A stretch of 64,000 bases of DNA from Paenibacillus elgii NBRC 100335 (GCF_004000865.1 NZ_BIMB01000004.1:186001-250000), one strand, 5' to 3'. Shown: positions 28,862 to 38,396, counted from the first letter of the stretch. Notes: generated from the sequence alone by a model not told the origin. Numbers and translations are program-made.

Positions 28862-28940
28862 TCCTGTACCACTAATATTTTGAATCTGTACCACATCGAA
28901 AAATTCAGTAAATATAAGGTTTTTAATACGCTGTACCATA
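28862..28940. other. Candidate attachment-site region at the island/rlmD boundary
   Basis: Between the integrase terminator and the rlmD stop, ctgtacca occurs three times: near 28864, near 28884 and near 28932, the last inside the final rlmD codons. Base composition changes here. Repeated short cores beside an integrase gene and a gene 3' end suit an att site, but the matching site at the other island end is outside the window. Confidence 0.35.
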
Positions 28941-30449
28941 CCTCACCAACAGAGCCACGCACTCCACATGCACCGTATGCGGAAACATATCCACCGGCTG
29001 CACCTCCACCGTACGGTACCCGCCATCCTCCAGCACACGCAGGTCGCGCGCCAGCGTCGACGGGTTGCACGAGACGTACACCACACGCTCCGGCCGCATC
29101 GCGAGGATCGTCTCCAGCAGCGCGGCGTCGCAGCCTTTGCGCGGCGGGTCGACGACGATCACGTCAGGCGCGATGCCCTGACGCTTCCACTCGGGGATGA
29201 CGACCTCCGCGCCGCCGACCTCGAACCGCACGTTGCGGATCTCGTTCACCAGCGCGTTGCGCTTCGCGTCCTCGATCGCCTCCGGGACGATCTCGACGCC
29301 GTACACCTCGCGGGCCTTCTGCGCGAGGAAGAGCGAGATCGTGCCGATGCCGCAGTAGGCATCGATCACGGTCTCTTCGCCGCTCAGCCCGGCGTAGTCC
29401 AGCGCCTTCCGGTACAGCACCTCGGTCTGAACCGGATTGACCTGGTAGAACGAGCGCGTCGAGATCGCGAAGCGGATATCTCCGATCGTATCGTAGATGA
29501 CCTCGCTGCCCCAGAGCACCCGCGTCTCGTCGCCGAAGATCACGTTCGTCTGCTGTCGGTTGACGTTCTGGCAGATGCTCCGCACGTCCGGGATCGCCTC
29601 ACGGATCAGCCCGACCAGCTCATCGCGGCGCGGGATGTCGCGGCCGTTCGTGACGAGAACGACCATAATCTCGCCCGTGTTGAAGCCATAGCGGGCGATA
29701 ACGTGGCGCAGCAGCCCTTTGCCCGTCTCCTCGTTGTACGGGCGGATGCCGAGCTCGCCGGCGATCCGTTTGACCGCCGCGACGACGACATCGTTGTTCT
29801 CGTGCTGGATCAGGCACGCCTCCATGTCGATAATCCGGTGGCTACCCTGCGCGTAGAAGCCGCCGATCAGGCCGCCCTCTTCGCCCACGGCGAGGCCGAT
29901 CGGTACCTGTGCCTTGTTGCGGTACCGCCACGGGTCGCTCATGCCGAGCGTCGGATGCACGACGATGCCCTCGGCCATCGTGCCACCGCTCCCAGCTCCC
30001 ACGCCTGCATCCGCCTCCGCCCCTACGTCGGCCATCCTACTCTCCGCCCCGGCTCCGGCCACTCGCAGCTTCCCGATCCGCTCCAGATTGTCGACGACAA
30101 GCTGACGCTTCCAGCGGAGCTGTGCGTCGTAGCTCAGGTGCTGGAGCTGACAGCCACCGCACTGCTTGTAGATCGGACAGGGCGCGTCGATGCGGTCCGG
30201 ACTCGCTTCAATAATCTCCAGCAGCTTGGCGTAGCCGTACTGCTTCTTCACCTTAAGCACCTTCGCCCGTACTTTTTCGCCGGGCAGGGCGCCCTGAATA
30301 AAAAGGGTAAAGCCGTTCACACGGCCTACCCCTTCTCCGTCATGCCCCAAGCCGACAATGTCGGCGATATATTCTTCGTTCTTCGCGACGGGCAGGCCGC
30401 TGAGATCGGCAGCGGGCGCGCCCGGGCGTCGTTTATTCTTCCTGTTCAT
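28923..30449 (-). CDS. rlmD: 23S rRNA (uracil-C5)-methyltransferase, RlmD/RlmCD type
   Basis: 508 residues. It methylates C5 of uridine in 23S rRNA using SAM. A TRAM domain (about 22-80) precedes an iron-sulfur cysteine cluster (Cys91, Cys97, Cys100 in [13 protein letters not shown]). The SAM motif is [23 protein letters not shown] follows, and the catalytic cysteine is in [14 protein letters not shown]. Residues 130-160 are an Ala/Gly-rich insertion absent from the core fold. It overlaps the lipid kinase gene by 17 bases, the same gene pair as dgkB-yefA in Bacillus. The extreme C-terminus (VRYGTAY) lies at the island junction and may have been rewritten by integration. Confidence 0.93.
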   Translation of the reverse strand: MNRKNKRRPGAPAADLSGLPVAKNEEYIADIVGLGHDGEGVGRVNGFTLFIQGALPGEKVRAKVLKVKKQYGYAKLLEIIEASPDRIDAPCPIYKQCGGCQLQHLSYDAQLRWKRQLVVDNLERIGKLRVAGAGAESRMADVGAEADAGVGAGSGGTMAEGIVVHPTLGMSDPWRYRNKAQVPIGLAVGEEGGLIGGFYAQGSHRIIDMEACLIQHENNDVVVAAVKRIAGELGIRPYNEETGKGLLRHVIARYGFNTGEIMVVLVTNGRDIPRRDELVGLIREAIPDVRSICQNVNRQQTNVIFGDETRVLWGSEVIYDTIGDIRFAISTRSFYQVNPVQTEVLYRKALDYAGLSGEETVIDAYCGIGTISLFLAQKAREVYGVEIVPEAIEDAKRNALVNEIRNVRFEVGGAEVVIPEWKRQGIAPDVIVVDPPRKGCDAALLETILAMRPERVVYVSCNPSTLARDLRVLEDGGYRTVEVQPVDMFPHTVHVECVALLVRYGTAY

Positions 30450-31422
30450 GTTCGTCCACTCCGGGTCTCGTTTTCCATGGCAGCTTCATCAGGTTGATCG
30501 GAGGCGACTTGTACGTCGACTGGCCCGTCTCGTCGATGAAGATGTGCAGATGCTGCGGCAGGTTCGTGAAAATGCACGGCAGCGTGCCGCCCAGCTCCCC
30601 GTCCAGGTTCACCTGCACGTAGTCGGGGGACGTCACTTGAATTTGCTTCGTTTGCAGGTAGATCAGGTTCGGGTCGGACAAATGCTCGCCGCGCAGCGCT
30701 AGCGAGACGACGCGGATAAACTCCGCGAGGTTGCATTTGCGCAGGATCAGCACGTCGAACAGACCGTCGCTGAGCGACGCGTCCGGCGCCAGACGCTCGA
30801 AGCCGCCGACGGAGTTGCTGTTCGAGATGAGGAAGAGCATCACTTCCTCGTGCATCTCCACCTCCGCCGTCTTGATATACAGCTCGATCGGGCGCAGCCG
30901 TGGCAGCTTCTCCAGCCCTTTCATATAGTAGGCCATCTGGCCGATCATCGTCTTGAGCTTGCTCGGCACCTCATAGGTCAGCTCGGTCAGCGATCCGCCG
31001 CCGGCGATGTTGATGAAGTAGCGCTGGTTCACCTTCCCGACGTCGATCACCCGTGCGTGCTGGCGCACAATGACGTCCACCGCGCCTTCCCAGTTCCGCG
31101 GAATGTTCAGCGCCCGGGCAAAATCGTTCGTCGTCCCAAGCGGCAATATCCCGAGCGGCGGCCGGTTCGGCTTCTCCGCCAAGCCGTTGATTACCTCGTA
31201 CAGCGTGCCGTCGCCTCCGGCCGCGATGACGATATCGAACCCTCGTTCCACCGCCTCCGCCGCCGCGAGCGTCGCGTCGCCTTCCCCGATTGTCGCATGC
31301 GTGCTCGTCTCCAGCCCGCCGCGTTCCAGCCGCTGCAATATTTCCGGCAGCCGCTTCCTCATTTCCTCCCGGCCGGAGGTCGGATTGTATATGAGCCTTG
31401 CCCGTTTGACTGGCTGTGCCAT
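30433..31422 (-). CDS. dagK: Diacylglycerol kinase family lipid kinase
   Basis: 329 residues from the ATG at 31422 with GGGTGAG upstream; the frame extends 23 residues further but without a ribosome site. It is a DagK/YegS-type soluble lipid kinase that returns diacylglycerol to phospholipid synthesis. Visible motifs are the NPTSG start, [16 protein letters not shown] (nucleotide binding), [16 protein letters not shown], and the C-terminal DGLFDVLIL and VQVNLDGE segments. It precedes and overlaps rlmD. Confidence 0.92.
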   Translation of the reverse strand: MAQPVKRARLIYNPTSGREEMRKRLPEILQRLERGGLETSTHATIGEGDATLAAAEAVERGFDIVIAAGGDGTLYEVINGLAEKPNRPPLGILPLGTTNDFARALNIPRNWEGAVDVIVRQHARVIDVGKVNQRYFINIAGGGSLTELTYEVPSKLKTMIGQMAYYMKGLEKLPRLRPIELYIKTAEVEMHEEVMLFLISNSNSVGGFERLAPDASLSDGLFDVLILRKCNLAEFIRVVSLALRGEHLSDPNLIYLQTKQIQVTSPDYVQVNLDGELGGTLPCIFTNLPQHLHIFIDETGQSTYKSPPINLMKLPWKTRPGVDEHEQEE

Positions 31423-31499
31423 TCTCTCTCTCACCCGTTCACATAAGAAATCGTATGAAAGCATTTTTGACCAATGGTCGTTTGACTGCAAAAAAACTG

Positions 31500-32291
31500 C
31501 TAAAGCCGCGTTCGCGTTCCGTCCTGCATCTTAGCGACAAAAGGCTTGATCTGTCGTTCAATCCACCGGGATATGCCGGGATGGGGCAGCAGTGCTTCGC
31601 CGTTGTACCGATACGAATAACCCTGCAGACGCTCCGGGATAACCGCTTCGGTAAAATACCCCTCGCTCAGGAACAGCGGCGCCACAATGACCGTATGCCC
31701 CGGCTTACGCATTCGCCATTGCTCCATCCGATCCGGAATCTGGTTGGGCAGCAGCATCGCCGAAGCCGCTTCGTCGAAGCCGCCGAGCCGCTTCAAGCGC
31801 TCCGCCAGCCGCTCCAGTCCCCGCCTCCATCGCTGATGGAAGCCGTTCTCGACGCTCCCGTGGCCCACGAGCAGCACCGTTTCGCGTCCCGGGTCCGTTG
31901 ACAGCGCTTTGATTTTCGCATAGACGATCTCGGCGATCACCGGGTCGTCGTCGATCGGCGTCGTCAAGTGAATCCGTGCCCGAATAGCGAACGGCTTCAT
32001 GTCCGTCGGCAGCTGCGGCGCTTTTTTGGCGCCCAGCGCATAAGCGATCTCGTCGATATGCGTGCTGCCGGACGAGACGAAGAGTGGAACGACAACGATA
32101 TTCGTAACGCCGAGCGACTCCAGGTGCGTGATGCCGTCCTGGATCAGGCGTCCTTCCACAATTTCCAGAAAGGAGGAAAAGACCGGTATTTCCGCAGGAA
32201 GCCGCACGGCGCCAACCGCATCGTCCACCAAGCGGACCCACGACTCGCTCCGGGACCCGTGACTTATCACTAATATACCGTATTTTACCAC
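31500..32291 (-). CDS. CbiX/sirohydrochlorin-chelatase-like protein
   Basis: 263 residues from a GTG at 32291 with GGGAGG eight bases upstream. It has two tandem chelatase half-domains: residues 4-130 (YGILVISHGSRSESW with the metal-binding His, VVVPLFVSSGSTH) and 135-263 (VLLVGHGSVENGFH, VIVAPLFLSEGYF). Family members insert cobalt, nickel or iron into sirohydrochlorin. No other tetrapyrrole gene is nearby, so the substrate is not settled. Alternative: a CbiX-like protein of unrelated function. Confidence 0.85.
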   Translation of the reverse strand: MVKYGILVISHGSRSESWVRLVDDAVGAVRLPAEIPVFSSFLEIVEGRLIQDGITHLESLGVTNIVVVPLFVSSGSTHIDEIAYALGAKKAPQLPTDMKPFAIRARIHLTTPIDDDPVIAEIVYAKIKALSTDPGRETVLLVGHGSVENGFHQRWRRGLERLAERLKRLGGFDEAASAMLLPNQIPDRMEQWRMRKPGHTVIVAPLFLSEGYFTEAVIPERLQGYSYRYNGEALLPHPGISRWIERQIKPFVAKMQDGTRTRL

Positions 32292-32445
32292 ACCGTATCC
32301 CTCCCGGGTGAAAAAGATCGTGTCCCGCAGCGTGGCTTCCAGCCGCACGAACACGAAAAATCCCACTCCACCGGCCCGGCGAGAAGGATTTGTTCGAGTG
32401 CTCCGTTGTAATCGAGTCCGGATGCGGTAAAGGGTAACGTTCGTT

Positions 32446-32736
32446 TTACCTTCCCAGGCGCTCCAGCGTCATTTTGTAGCCGTCGTTGCCGTAGTTCAAG
32501 CAGCGCTTGACACGCGAGATGGTCGCCGTGCTGGCGCCGGTCTCCGCTTCAATCTGGTTGTAGGTGTTGCCCTTGCGCAGCATGCGGGCGACCTCAAGCC
32601 GCTGCGACAGCGACTGGATTTCGTTCACCGTGCACAAATCGTCAAAAAACACATAGCATTCTTCTATATCCTTGAGTGTCAGGATCGCCTCGAATAATTG
32701 GTCGATCGCTTTATCATTCAACTTTTTCAGCTGCAT
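32446..32736 (-). CDS. yerC: YerC/TrpR-like DNA-binding protein
   Basis: 96 residues of the YerC/YecD family: a short helical protein with a TrpR-type helix-turn-helix (LRKGNTYNQIEAETGASTATISRVKRCLNYG). The family is conserved in Firmicutes; its target is not established to my knowledge. It stands alone on the minus strand. The ribosome site AAGGGG is 13 bases upstream, somewhat far. Confidence 0.9.
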   Translation of the reverse strand: MQLKKLNDKAIDQLFEAILTLKDIEECYVFFDDLCTVNEIQSLSQRLEVARMLRKGNTYNQIEAETGASTATISRVKRCLNYGNDGYKMTLERLGR

Positions 32737-33021
32737 TACGAATTTTCAACCCCTTGATGGTCTGCTAAGATCGATGAATTCCCAAGTCCATAACCTATTT
32801 CGACATCTGGGAGTGAATTCCTCCCTTTAAGTTAGCAAAACGTTACTATTTTTATGCGGTAACGAACTAAACCGACACTGGGCAAAAATCATGAAAACCG
32901 TGACAGGAGTCCAATCCAAACATTTGCCCATCACATACAGTATACTAGGAAACCGCCTATAGAGGAAAGTGCGACAAGGTGAACTTTGCGACATTACTAT
33001 GAATAAAAGGGTTGTGAAACG

Positions 33022-33573
33022 ATGAGCTATCCAAGACAAATGATTGGCAACCGAGGCATGGCGCCCTATCCGCGCGCCGTCACGTACGCGCATCCGCATG
33101 CCGCGCCTCAAGTGTACGCTCCGGGCCAGCAGCAAGTATTTACGCGCAGTCTTACGCCTACCGCAGGGCTGGGCGCTGGCAATCCTTTCGGGGATTTCGG
33201 AGAATTCGGCGGCGGCAACCCGATGGCTTTGCAGCCGGCAGCCGCACAGGAGGGCGGCGGTCTTCTCTCCTCGCTGTTCGGAGGAGGGGGCGGCGCTGCA
33301 ACGGGCACGGCGGGGGGCGGCGGAGGCTTTAACGTCGAGCAGATCAAGGGAATCGTCGACAAGCTCGGCGGTGTGGAAGGCATTGTGGAGACCATCAGCA
33401 AAATGCAAAAAATGGTGCAGAGCGTTCAGCAATTCGCCCCGATGCTGAAGGTACTGTTCGGTTCCTTCGGCAAAAAAGAGGCAGCCGCCTCCAAAAGCGG
33501 GGGCAGCAGATCCGGCAGGAGACGGCGCAGACGCCGGGGAACGACGCAGAACCGCAGACGGGCGCGCAAATAG
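33022..33573 (+). CDS. YqfQ/VrrA-like low-complexity protein
   Basis: 183 residues. The N-terminal 100 residues are rich in Pro, Gln, Tyr and Gly with two Gly runs (GGGGG, GGGGGF). A conserved-looking helical block follows (VDKLGGVEGIVETISKMQKMVQSVQQFAPMLKVL), as in the YqfQ-like family that includes VrrA of Bacillus anthracis. The tail is strongly basic (SGRRRRRRRGTTQNRRRARK). No signal peptide. Its place is consistent with a spore-associated or nucleic-acid-binding protein, but the function is unknown. Confidence 0.7.
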   Translation: MSYPRQMIGNRGMAPYPRAVTYAHPHAAPQVYAPGQQQVFTRSLTPTAGLGAGNPFGDFGEFGGGNPMALQPAAAQEGGGLLSSLFGGGGGAATGTAGGGGGFNVEQIKGIVDKLGGVEGIVETISKMQKMVQSVQQFAPMLKVLFGSFGKKEAAASKSGGSRSGRRRRRRRGTTQNRRRARK

Positions 33574-33792
33574 CCGCCCGGTCACGTCGTCCGCTGGCCG
33601 CTAGGCTTGCAAACCATCAGAACCGGCTGTGCCTGCCGTTTGGATACGGTTCGGGCGCAGCCGGTTTGCCGCTTGTGCCTGCGCAAGCTTTTGCCATCCG
33701 GCCGAATTACTGCTAAACTAAGATAAGTTGTATACATCATGTAACCAGCTAACCATAGTATAGATAACAATCGCAAAGGATGTGGAAAAAGC

Positions 33793-34800
33793 ATGCTGTT
33801 CACTTCTTACTCGCTGCAAAAGCTGACACTCAAAAACCGGATTGTCATGTCGCCGATGTGTATGTACTCCTGCCTCGATGAAACGGGTCGCGTCACGGAT
33901 TGGCACAAAATCCATTACCCAACCCGCGCCGTCGGCCAAGTCGGGCTCATCATCGTGGAAGCGTCAGCCGTCACCCCTCAGGGGCGCATCTCGCCTTACG
34001 ACCTTGGCATTTGGAGCGACGATCAGGTGCCGGGCCTGCGCGAGCTGACCGGGCTCGTGCATGGACAAGGCTCCCATATCGGCATCCAGTTGGCCCATGC
34101 CGGGCGCAAAGCCGTGCTGGACGGGCCCATTATCGCGCCGTCGGCGATTCCGTTCGATGACAAGTCGAAGACGCCGGAAGCGATGACCGCGCAGCAGATC
34201 GCCGAGACCGTCGAAGCGTTCAAGGCTGCCGCCGCGCGGGCGAAGGAAGCGGACTTCGACGTCGTCGAGATCCATGCCGCACACGGGTACCTGATCAACG
34301 AGTTCCTGTCGCCGCTGTCGAACCGCCGCGAGGATGAATACGGCGGAGACCGCGACGGCCGCTACCGGTTCCTGCGCGAGATCATCGACAGCGTTAAGAC
34401 CGTATGGGACGGACCGCTGCTGGTCCGCATCTCTGCGCACGATTACCATCCGGATGGCCTCACGCCGGAAGATTACGTCTACTACGCCCGCTTGATGAAA
34501 GCGCAAGGCGTCGACTTGATCGACGTCAGCTCCGGCGCCGTCGTCGGCGGTCCGCCGAAAGTATATCCGGGGTACCAGGTTCCGTTCGCGGAGCAGATCC
34601 GCCGCAGCGCGGACGTGCCGACCGGAGCCGTCGGCTTAATTACGCAGGCCGAGCAGGCGGAGGAGATTTTGCAGAACGGCCGCGCCGACCTGATCTTCCT
34701 CGGCCGCGAGCTGCTGCGCGATCCGTTCTGGGCCCGCACCGCCGCCAAACAGCTGCGCGCAGAGCTCACGCCGCCCAAGCAATATACGCGTGGCTGGTAA
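33793..34800 (+). CDS. namA: NADPH dehydrogenase NamA (old yellow enzyme)
   Basis: 335 residues. It is an FMN-dependent ene-reductase of the YqjM/NamA class that reduces activated C=C bonds with NADPH, in the cytoplasm. Family signatures: [13 protein letters not shown] with the active-site Cys, [32 protein letters not shown] with the His pair, [17 protein letters not shown], and [12 protein letters not shown] at the phosphate site. AAAGGATG precedes the ATG. Confidence 0.95.
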   Translation: MLFTSYSLQKLTLKNRIVMSPMCMYSCLDETGRVTDWHKIHYPTRAVGQVGLIIVEASAVTPQGRISPYDLGIWSDDQVPGLRELTGLVHGQGSHIGIQLAHAGRKAVLDGPIIAPSAIPFDDKSKTPEAMTAQQIAETVEAFKAAAARAKEADFDVVEIHAAHGYLINEFLSPLSNRREDEYGGDRDGRYRFLREIIDSVKTVWDGPLLVRISAHDYHPDGLTPEDYVYYARLMKAQGVDLIDVSSGAVVGGPPKVYPGYQVPFAEQIRRSADVPTGAVGLITQAEQAEEILQNGRADLIFLGRELLRDPFWARTAAKQLRAELTPPKQYTRGW

Positions 34801-34845
34801 GCCTTTTGCCTAGCCCTAGCGCGCCAAAGCACGAACCCGAACCGC

Positions 34846-34905
34846 AAAAAGCCGGCAGGCTCCCGCGACGCTGTAAGCTCGTCGCAGGGCCGGTCCGGCT
34901 TTTTT
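34846..34905. terminator. Bidirectional terminator between namA and the gap operon
   Basis: aaaaagccgg (34846-34855) pairs with ccggctttttt (34895-34905), giving T-runs on both strands between convergent genes. Confidence 0.7.
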
Positions 34906-34950
34906 CTCATGCTGCTATATTGATCTGGCTGTTTATATCGAACAGGCGCG

Positions 34951-35136
34951 TCAAGCTTCGAAGACGGTGTGCGATCCCGCCGAGGCGACAGCGGACCCGT
35001 CCGCTACCAGGGAACGTCCCCGGCCGTCCAAGCAGTGCTCATGACTGCATTCGCTGTAATAGACCGTAACTTTTCGCGTATCCTGTGTACCGATGACGTG
35101 ATGGCAATGCTTGCACAGAATCGTCCCGAGGTGCAC
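34951..35136 (-). CDS. SR1P-like GapA-binding peptide
   Basis: 61 residues from a GTG at 35136, with GGAGAAGGAA upstream. Its first 35 residues (HLGTILCKHCHHVIGTQDTRK, then VTVYYSECSHEHC) match the pattern of Bacillus SR1P: GT-(I)-(V/L)-C-x-x-C, a central KVTV-Y strand, then two more Cys. SR1P is a 39-residue peptide that binds glyceraldehyde-3-phosphate dehydrogenase GapA and helps it interact with RNase J1. Here the gene lies 11 bases after the stop of a gap gene, in one operon, and carries a 25-residue extension not in Bacillus SR1P. The cysteine pairs may bind metal. Confidence 0.8.
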   Translation of the reverse strand: MHLGTILCKHCHHVIGTQDTRKVTVYYSECSHEHCLDGRGRSLVADGSAVASAGSHTVFEA

Positions 35137-35147
35137 TTCCTTCTCCG

Positions 35148-36194
35148 TTACACGAGGGCTTCTTTCCACGCTTCATCGCTCTCCTTTTTCATGGTTTCGG
35201 AAACAACTTTCGCCAAATCCATTACCCGGCTCGCATACGCCCATTCGTTATCGTACCAAGCCAGCACTTTGATCTGATCCCCAGCCACCATCAGCGACTG
35301 GCCGTCAATGACCGCCGATTGATCGCAGCCGATAAAATCCGAAGACACGAGCGGCTCGTTGCTGTAGCCCAAATAGCGGGCCATCGGGCCTTCCGCAGCC
35401 TGGCGGAACGTCGCCTGCACTTCCTCCAGCTGAACCGGCCGCTTCACCTGTACGGTGAGGTCGACCAGCGAGACGTCCGGCGTCGGGACGCGGACCGAGA
35501 TGCCGTTCACGTGCGGCGCAAGATGCGGCAGCACGTCGATGAGCGCTTTGCCTACGCCCGTGCTTGTCGGAATGATCGACTGCGTGCAGGCGCGCGCGCG
35601 GCGCAAATCGGAATGCGGATTGTCCATGTGCTTCTGGTCGTTCGTGTACGAATGAACGGTGGTCATCCAGCCGTTCTTCACTTGGAACGCCTGATCCAGC
35701 ACATGCAGCACGGGAGCGACGCAGTTCGTCGTGCAGGACGCGGCGGACAGCAGCGTGTGCTCCTGGGCGTTGTAGCGGTCGTCGTTGACGCCCATGACGA
35801 CCGTCAAGTCCATGCGCTTGCCCGGCGCCGTAATCAGCACCTTGCTCGCGCCCGCCGTCAGGTGCCGCGAAGCGCCTTCCCGGTCGTTGAACTTGCCTGT
35901 CGCATCAATGGCCAGATCCACGCCGAGGTCTTTCCACGAAATGGCCGCCGGGTCGCGCTCGAACACGATGCGAATGCGCTTGCCGTTAATGATCAGATCG
36001 TTTCCTTCCTCGCGGATATCGGCCTTCCAAGTTCCATGTATGGTGTCATATTTGAGCAAATGGGCAATCGTGCCCGCTGGGTATAGTGAGTTAATCGCTT
36101 GCAGGCCCATCCCGTTCTCGTCCGTATCAAAAGCGCGGCGAACCAGCAATCTGCCGATTCTTCCCATCCCGCTTACGCCAATCGTTCCTGTCAT
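35148..36194 (-). CDS. gap: Glyceraldehyde-3-phosphate dehydrogenase
   Basis: 348 residues from the ATG at 36194, preceded by GGGAGGGG; the frame extends upstream without support. It is type I GAPDH: NAD(P)-binding GVSGMGRIGRLLVRRA, catalytic Cys in LLSAASCTTNCVAPVLHVL, and WYDNEWAYASRV. The usual acidic residue after the second strand, which selects NAD, is replaced by a neutral one (LQAINSL), as in NADP-preferring GapB, so a gluconeogenic role is likely (inference). The SR1P-like gene follows in the same operon. Confidence 0.93.
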   Translation of the reverse strand: MTGTIGVSGMGRIGRLLVRRAFDTDENGMGLQAINSLYPAGTIAHLLKYDTIHGTWKADIREEGNDLIINGKRIRIVFERDPAAISWKDLGVDLAIDATGKFNDREGASRHLTAGASKVLITAPGKRMDLTVVMGVNDDRYNAQEHTLLSAASCTTNCVAPVLHVLDQAFQVKNGWMTTVHSYTNDQKHMDNPHSDLRRARACTQSIIPTSTGVGKALIDVLPHLAPHVNGISVRVPTPDVSLVDLTVQVKRPVQLEEVQATFRQAAEGPMARYLGYSNEPLVSSDFIGCDQSAVIDGQSLMVAGDQIKVLAWYDNEWAYASRVMDLAKVVSETMKKESDEAWKEALV

Positions 36195-36353
36195 TCCGGT
36201 ACCCCTCCCAAGCTTGCTGTTGGTTTTGCAACGTCTATATATAATGTATAACATATAATCAAATAGTACACAATAAATATTTTCATTACATTTTTGTGAC
36301 GACATATAATCCGACACGGAGAGCCTAATCCGACCACAAGCCGACAAAAGAAA

Positions 36354-36372
36354 AAGCTGCCCGCGGCAGCTT
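36354..36372 (-). terminator. Hairpin upstream of gap
   Basis: aagctgcc / ggcagctt with a three-base loop, followed on the minus strand by a T-rich run. It could stop leftward transcription entering gap. It is the first part of the gene-free stretch 36195-36543, which also holds a half copy of the dispersed repeat. Confidence 0.55.
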
Positions 36373-36373
36373 C

Positions 36374-36390
36374 GAGAGTGTTGAAAAAGC
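36374..36390 (+). repeat. Left-end fragment of the dispersed inverted-repeat element
   Basis: gagagtgttgaaaaagc resembles the left ends at 55704 and 57199 (gagtgttgagaaagtg) with two changes. It borders the AT-rich gene pair that ends at a right-end fragment at 38307-38357. Confidence 0.4.
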
Positions 36391-36543
36391 TCTGTTTTTT
36401 TGAGCTCGTTTGAATAAGCCCCCTTGAATCTCACCGTGTGACGAGGTCTTAGGTTGATTTATACATAATCATTACCCAAGATGGGGAAGTTACAAAGGAA
36501 AAACTTGTATAAATTTACATTTCCGAAAGGGGATACGTATTGC

Positions 36544-37215
36544 ATGGGTATAAAAATAATCAGGTACTTCGTGCTTCTAGCGCTCCTATTTACTACAATC
36601 TTTTTCGTTCGGATTCCGAAGATACATGCGCAGCCTGATCGAATTCCAGAAAAGATGGATCCGGGAACCGTAATCCATTATGTGGCGGATAATAAATACG
36701 AGGTGCTTGCAAAAGGCACACCCCTTAGCGATCCTGAAGCCGTTCGTCCCCCTGAAAAAAAGGATAACTATTTGCCGCGCGGTAAAAAAGGAGTTACTGT
36801 CGAATACGGCGTGGACGGAAGACCTTCCTACATGAAAGGAGTTTCTTTTGGCGAAGAAAATCCTGGAAAACCAGTGCCGCATGCTTTAGGAATTGTACAA
36901 CCTGCATCGAAAGATGGCGAGGTTATGGAGGGGAACGTTTCGATGTATGGGTTAGGCGGCTATGCTAAAAACGAACGCGGATTTCCCCTTGATAATTTTA
37001 CATGCGCTACAAATCAGGAGATGGATGATCCCCCTTACGGGAGTACTGTCGTCCTGAAAAATCTTGAAAACGGAAAAGTCGCCTACTTAAAAAAGAAAGA
37101 CGTCGGACGACTTCATGCAGGCGTTGTGTTAGACATTCGCCCTCACGTATTTGAGAATGTGCTCGGAGTGAACAGAGATCAGGGATGGTTAAAAGGAGCG
37201 TATTTCCATGATTAG
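36544..37215 (+). CDS. Secreted protein with an RlpA-like C-terminal domain
   Basis: 223 residues from the ATG at 36544, downstream of AAAGGGG; an in-frame start at 36481 is less likely. The N-terminal hydrophobic stretch IIRYFVLLALLFTTIFFVRI and the following HAQ look like a signal peptide. The mature protein ends in a double-psi barrel-like segment (YGSTVVLKNLENGKVAYLKKKDVGRLHAG, VVLDIRPHVFENVLG) of the kind seen in RlpA and expansin-like proteins, so a cell-wall role is possible. Base composition is more AT-rich than the flanks. It overlaps the next gene by eight bases. Confidence 0.7.
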   Translation: MGIKIIRYFVLLALLFTTIFFVRIPKIHAQPDRIPEKMDPGTVIHYVADNKYEVLAKGTPLSDPEAVRPPEKKDNYLPRGKKGVTVEYGVDGRPSYMKGVSFGEENPGKPVPHALGIVQPASKDGEVMEGNVSMYGLGGYAKNERGFPLDNFTCATNQEMDDPPYGSTVVLKNLENGKVAYLKKKDVGRLHAGVVLDIRPHVFENVLGVNRDQGWLKGAYFHD

Positions 37216-38290
37216 TCCAATGGTGAAGAAAAAATACTTCCTATGGTGTCCTTTAATCGCGATATTGGCGATGGCGTTTAGTTGCCGTGTGGTAATTGCA
37301 GAAGAGCCGCTCCCTTCAGACCAGTTGTTTATTGTGGCTTCAGATATAAAAGAAGCTACTGACAATGTAAACTTTATTCTTTTTAATCACAGAACGCAGG
37401 AAACAAATTCACTTCTCCGAAGGAAAAATACGGTGTTTCCAACCGCGGTATTATCCAGAGATGGAAAAAATCTTTACACGAGCAAGATTCATCAGACCGG
37501 AGACGACTCTCCCGACTATATTGAATTGTTTGGATACGCGATGCCGATCAATCCACGAAACATGCCGGAACTTTTAACGAAGCCCACAAAAATTTGGAAT
37601 GTAGACTACATACGGAGCAGCGCGGATAACACCAAAGTATTTATGCGCGTTGTGCAGGCAAAGCGTGATAATGCCCAGCTAGCCGTGTACAATGTCGATT
37701 CGAAAAAAATAAACGTTTGGAACGAAGACGATTCTACTCATGAAATTCACTACTTTGATTATTCTCCGGCTTCGCGTACGATTATCGCATTGGAGCATTC
37801 CCTGGACGAAGAAACGGCTCTGCTTCAACATGCAAATCGGGATCAAGTTGCATTGCCGCCTGTTACCTACCGCGTTGTTCTCTATTCTGAAGACGGCAGA
37901 AAACTTCGTGAGATCGCAACCCTAAAAAAGCATATTCTCGATATTTCGCTCTCCCCCGATGGAAAGCAGGCGTTATTCACAGTAACAGATCAAATAAATT
38001 CCAATTCGTTCAACTTAGTGTTTAAGCTAAATTTGGAGAGTGGTTCCTACGAAGAAGTTTTTCGCGATACCGATACTTTTAGGAGAATCAAGCATGCCCA
38101 ATACGCTTCAGATGGAAAGCGCATCTATTTTTCTGGAATTTTGAAAAATGCCCCTGTCTTGAGTGGTGAGAAGCGCAGAAAAGTTCCTGCTCGCAACATT
38201 GCCATTTACGATCCGAAAACCAATCAAATGACAAAGGTTTGGTCCATGGAGAAGGGAACAGTCAACCAGTTTCAAGTTTTATATCCGTGA
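37208..38290 (+). CDS. Secreted TolB-like beta-propeller protein
   Basis: 360 residues; a signal peptide (KKYFLWCPLIAILAMAFSC) includes a Cys but not a good lipobox. The mature part repeats WD/TolB-type motifs: VLSRDGKNLYTSK, DISLSPDGKQALFTVTD, HAQYASDGKRIYFSG. These are strands of a beta-propeller. It starts before the stop of the upstream secreted protein, so the two are probably co-translated and may form an extracellular pair. No enzymatic motif seen. AT-rich like its partner, hinting at transfer. Confidence 0.7.
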   Translation: MISPMVKKKYFLWCPLIAILAMAFSCRVVIAEEPLPSDQLFIVASDIKEATDNVNFILFNHRTQETNSLLRRKNTVFPTAVLSRDGKNLYTSKIHQTGDDSPDYIELFGYAMPINPRNMPELLTKPTKIWNVDYIRSSADNTKVFMRVVQAKRDNAQLAVYNVDSKKINVWNEDDSTHEIHYFDYSPASRTIIALEHSLDEETALLQHANRDQVALPPVTYRVVLYSEDGRKLREIATLKKHILDISLSPDGKQALFTVTDQINSNSFNLVFKLNLESGSYEEVFRDTDTFRRIKHAQYASDGKRIYFSGILKNAPVLSGEKRRKVPARNIAIYDPKTNQMTKVWSMEKGTVNQFQVLYP

Positions 38291-38306
38291 TCGATGGATT
38301 AAGCAG

Positions 38307-38357
38307 AGGTGGGGTATCTCTACTGGAGAACCCCACCCCCTCACTTTCTCAACAAGC
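38307..38357. repeat. Right-end fragment of the dispersed element, terminator-like
   Basis: ggtgggg (38309-38315) pairs with ccccacc (38331-38337), followed by cactttctcaacaagctc, the right end seen at 55793-55811 and 57456-57471. It lies 17 bases after the propeller gene and probably ends its transcript. Confidence 0.5.
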
Positions 38358-38396
38358 TCAAGCCGCTTACGGCAGCCTTTTCCGATTCATATCAAT

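Noticed and set aside
28968-30497. A 509-residue frame on the plus strand opposite rlmD
   Set aside because: Arg/Asp/Val-rich composition typical of the reverse strand of a GC-rich gene; rlmD on the other strand has full family motifs.
36195-36434. N-terminal extension of the gap gene
   Set aside because: The added 80 residues carry no GAPDH sequence; the ATG at 36194 has a strong ribosome site and starts exactly at the nucleotide-binding fold.
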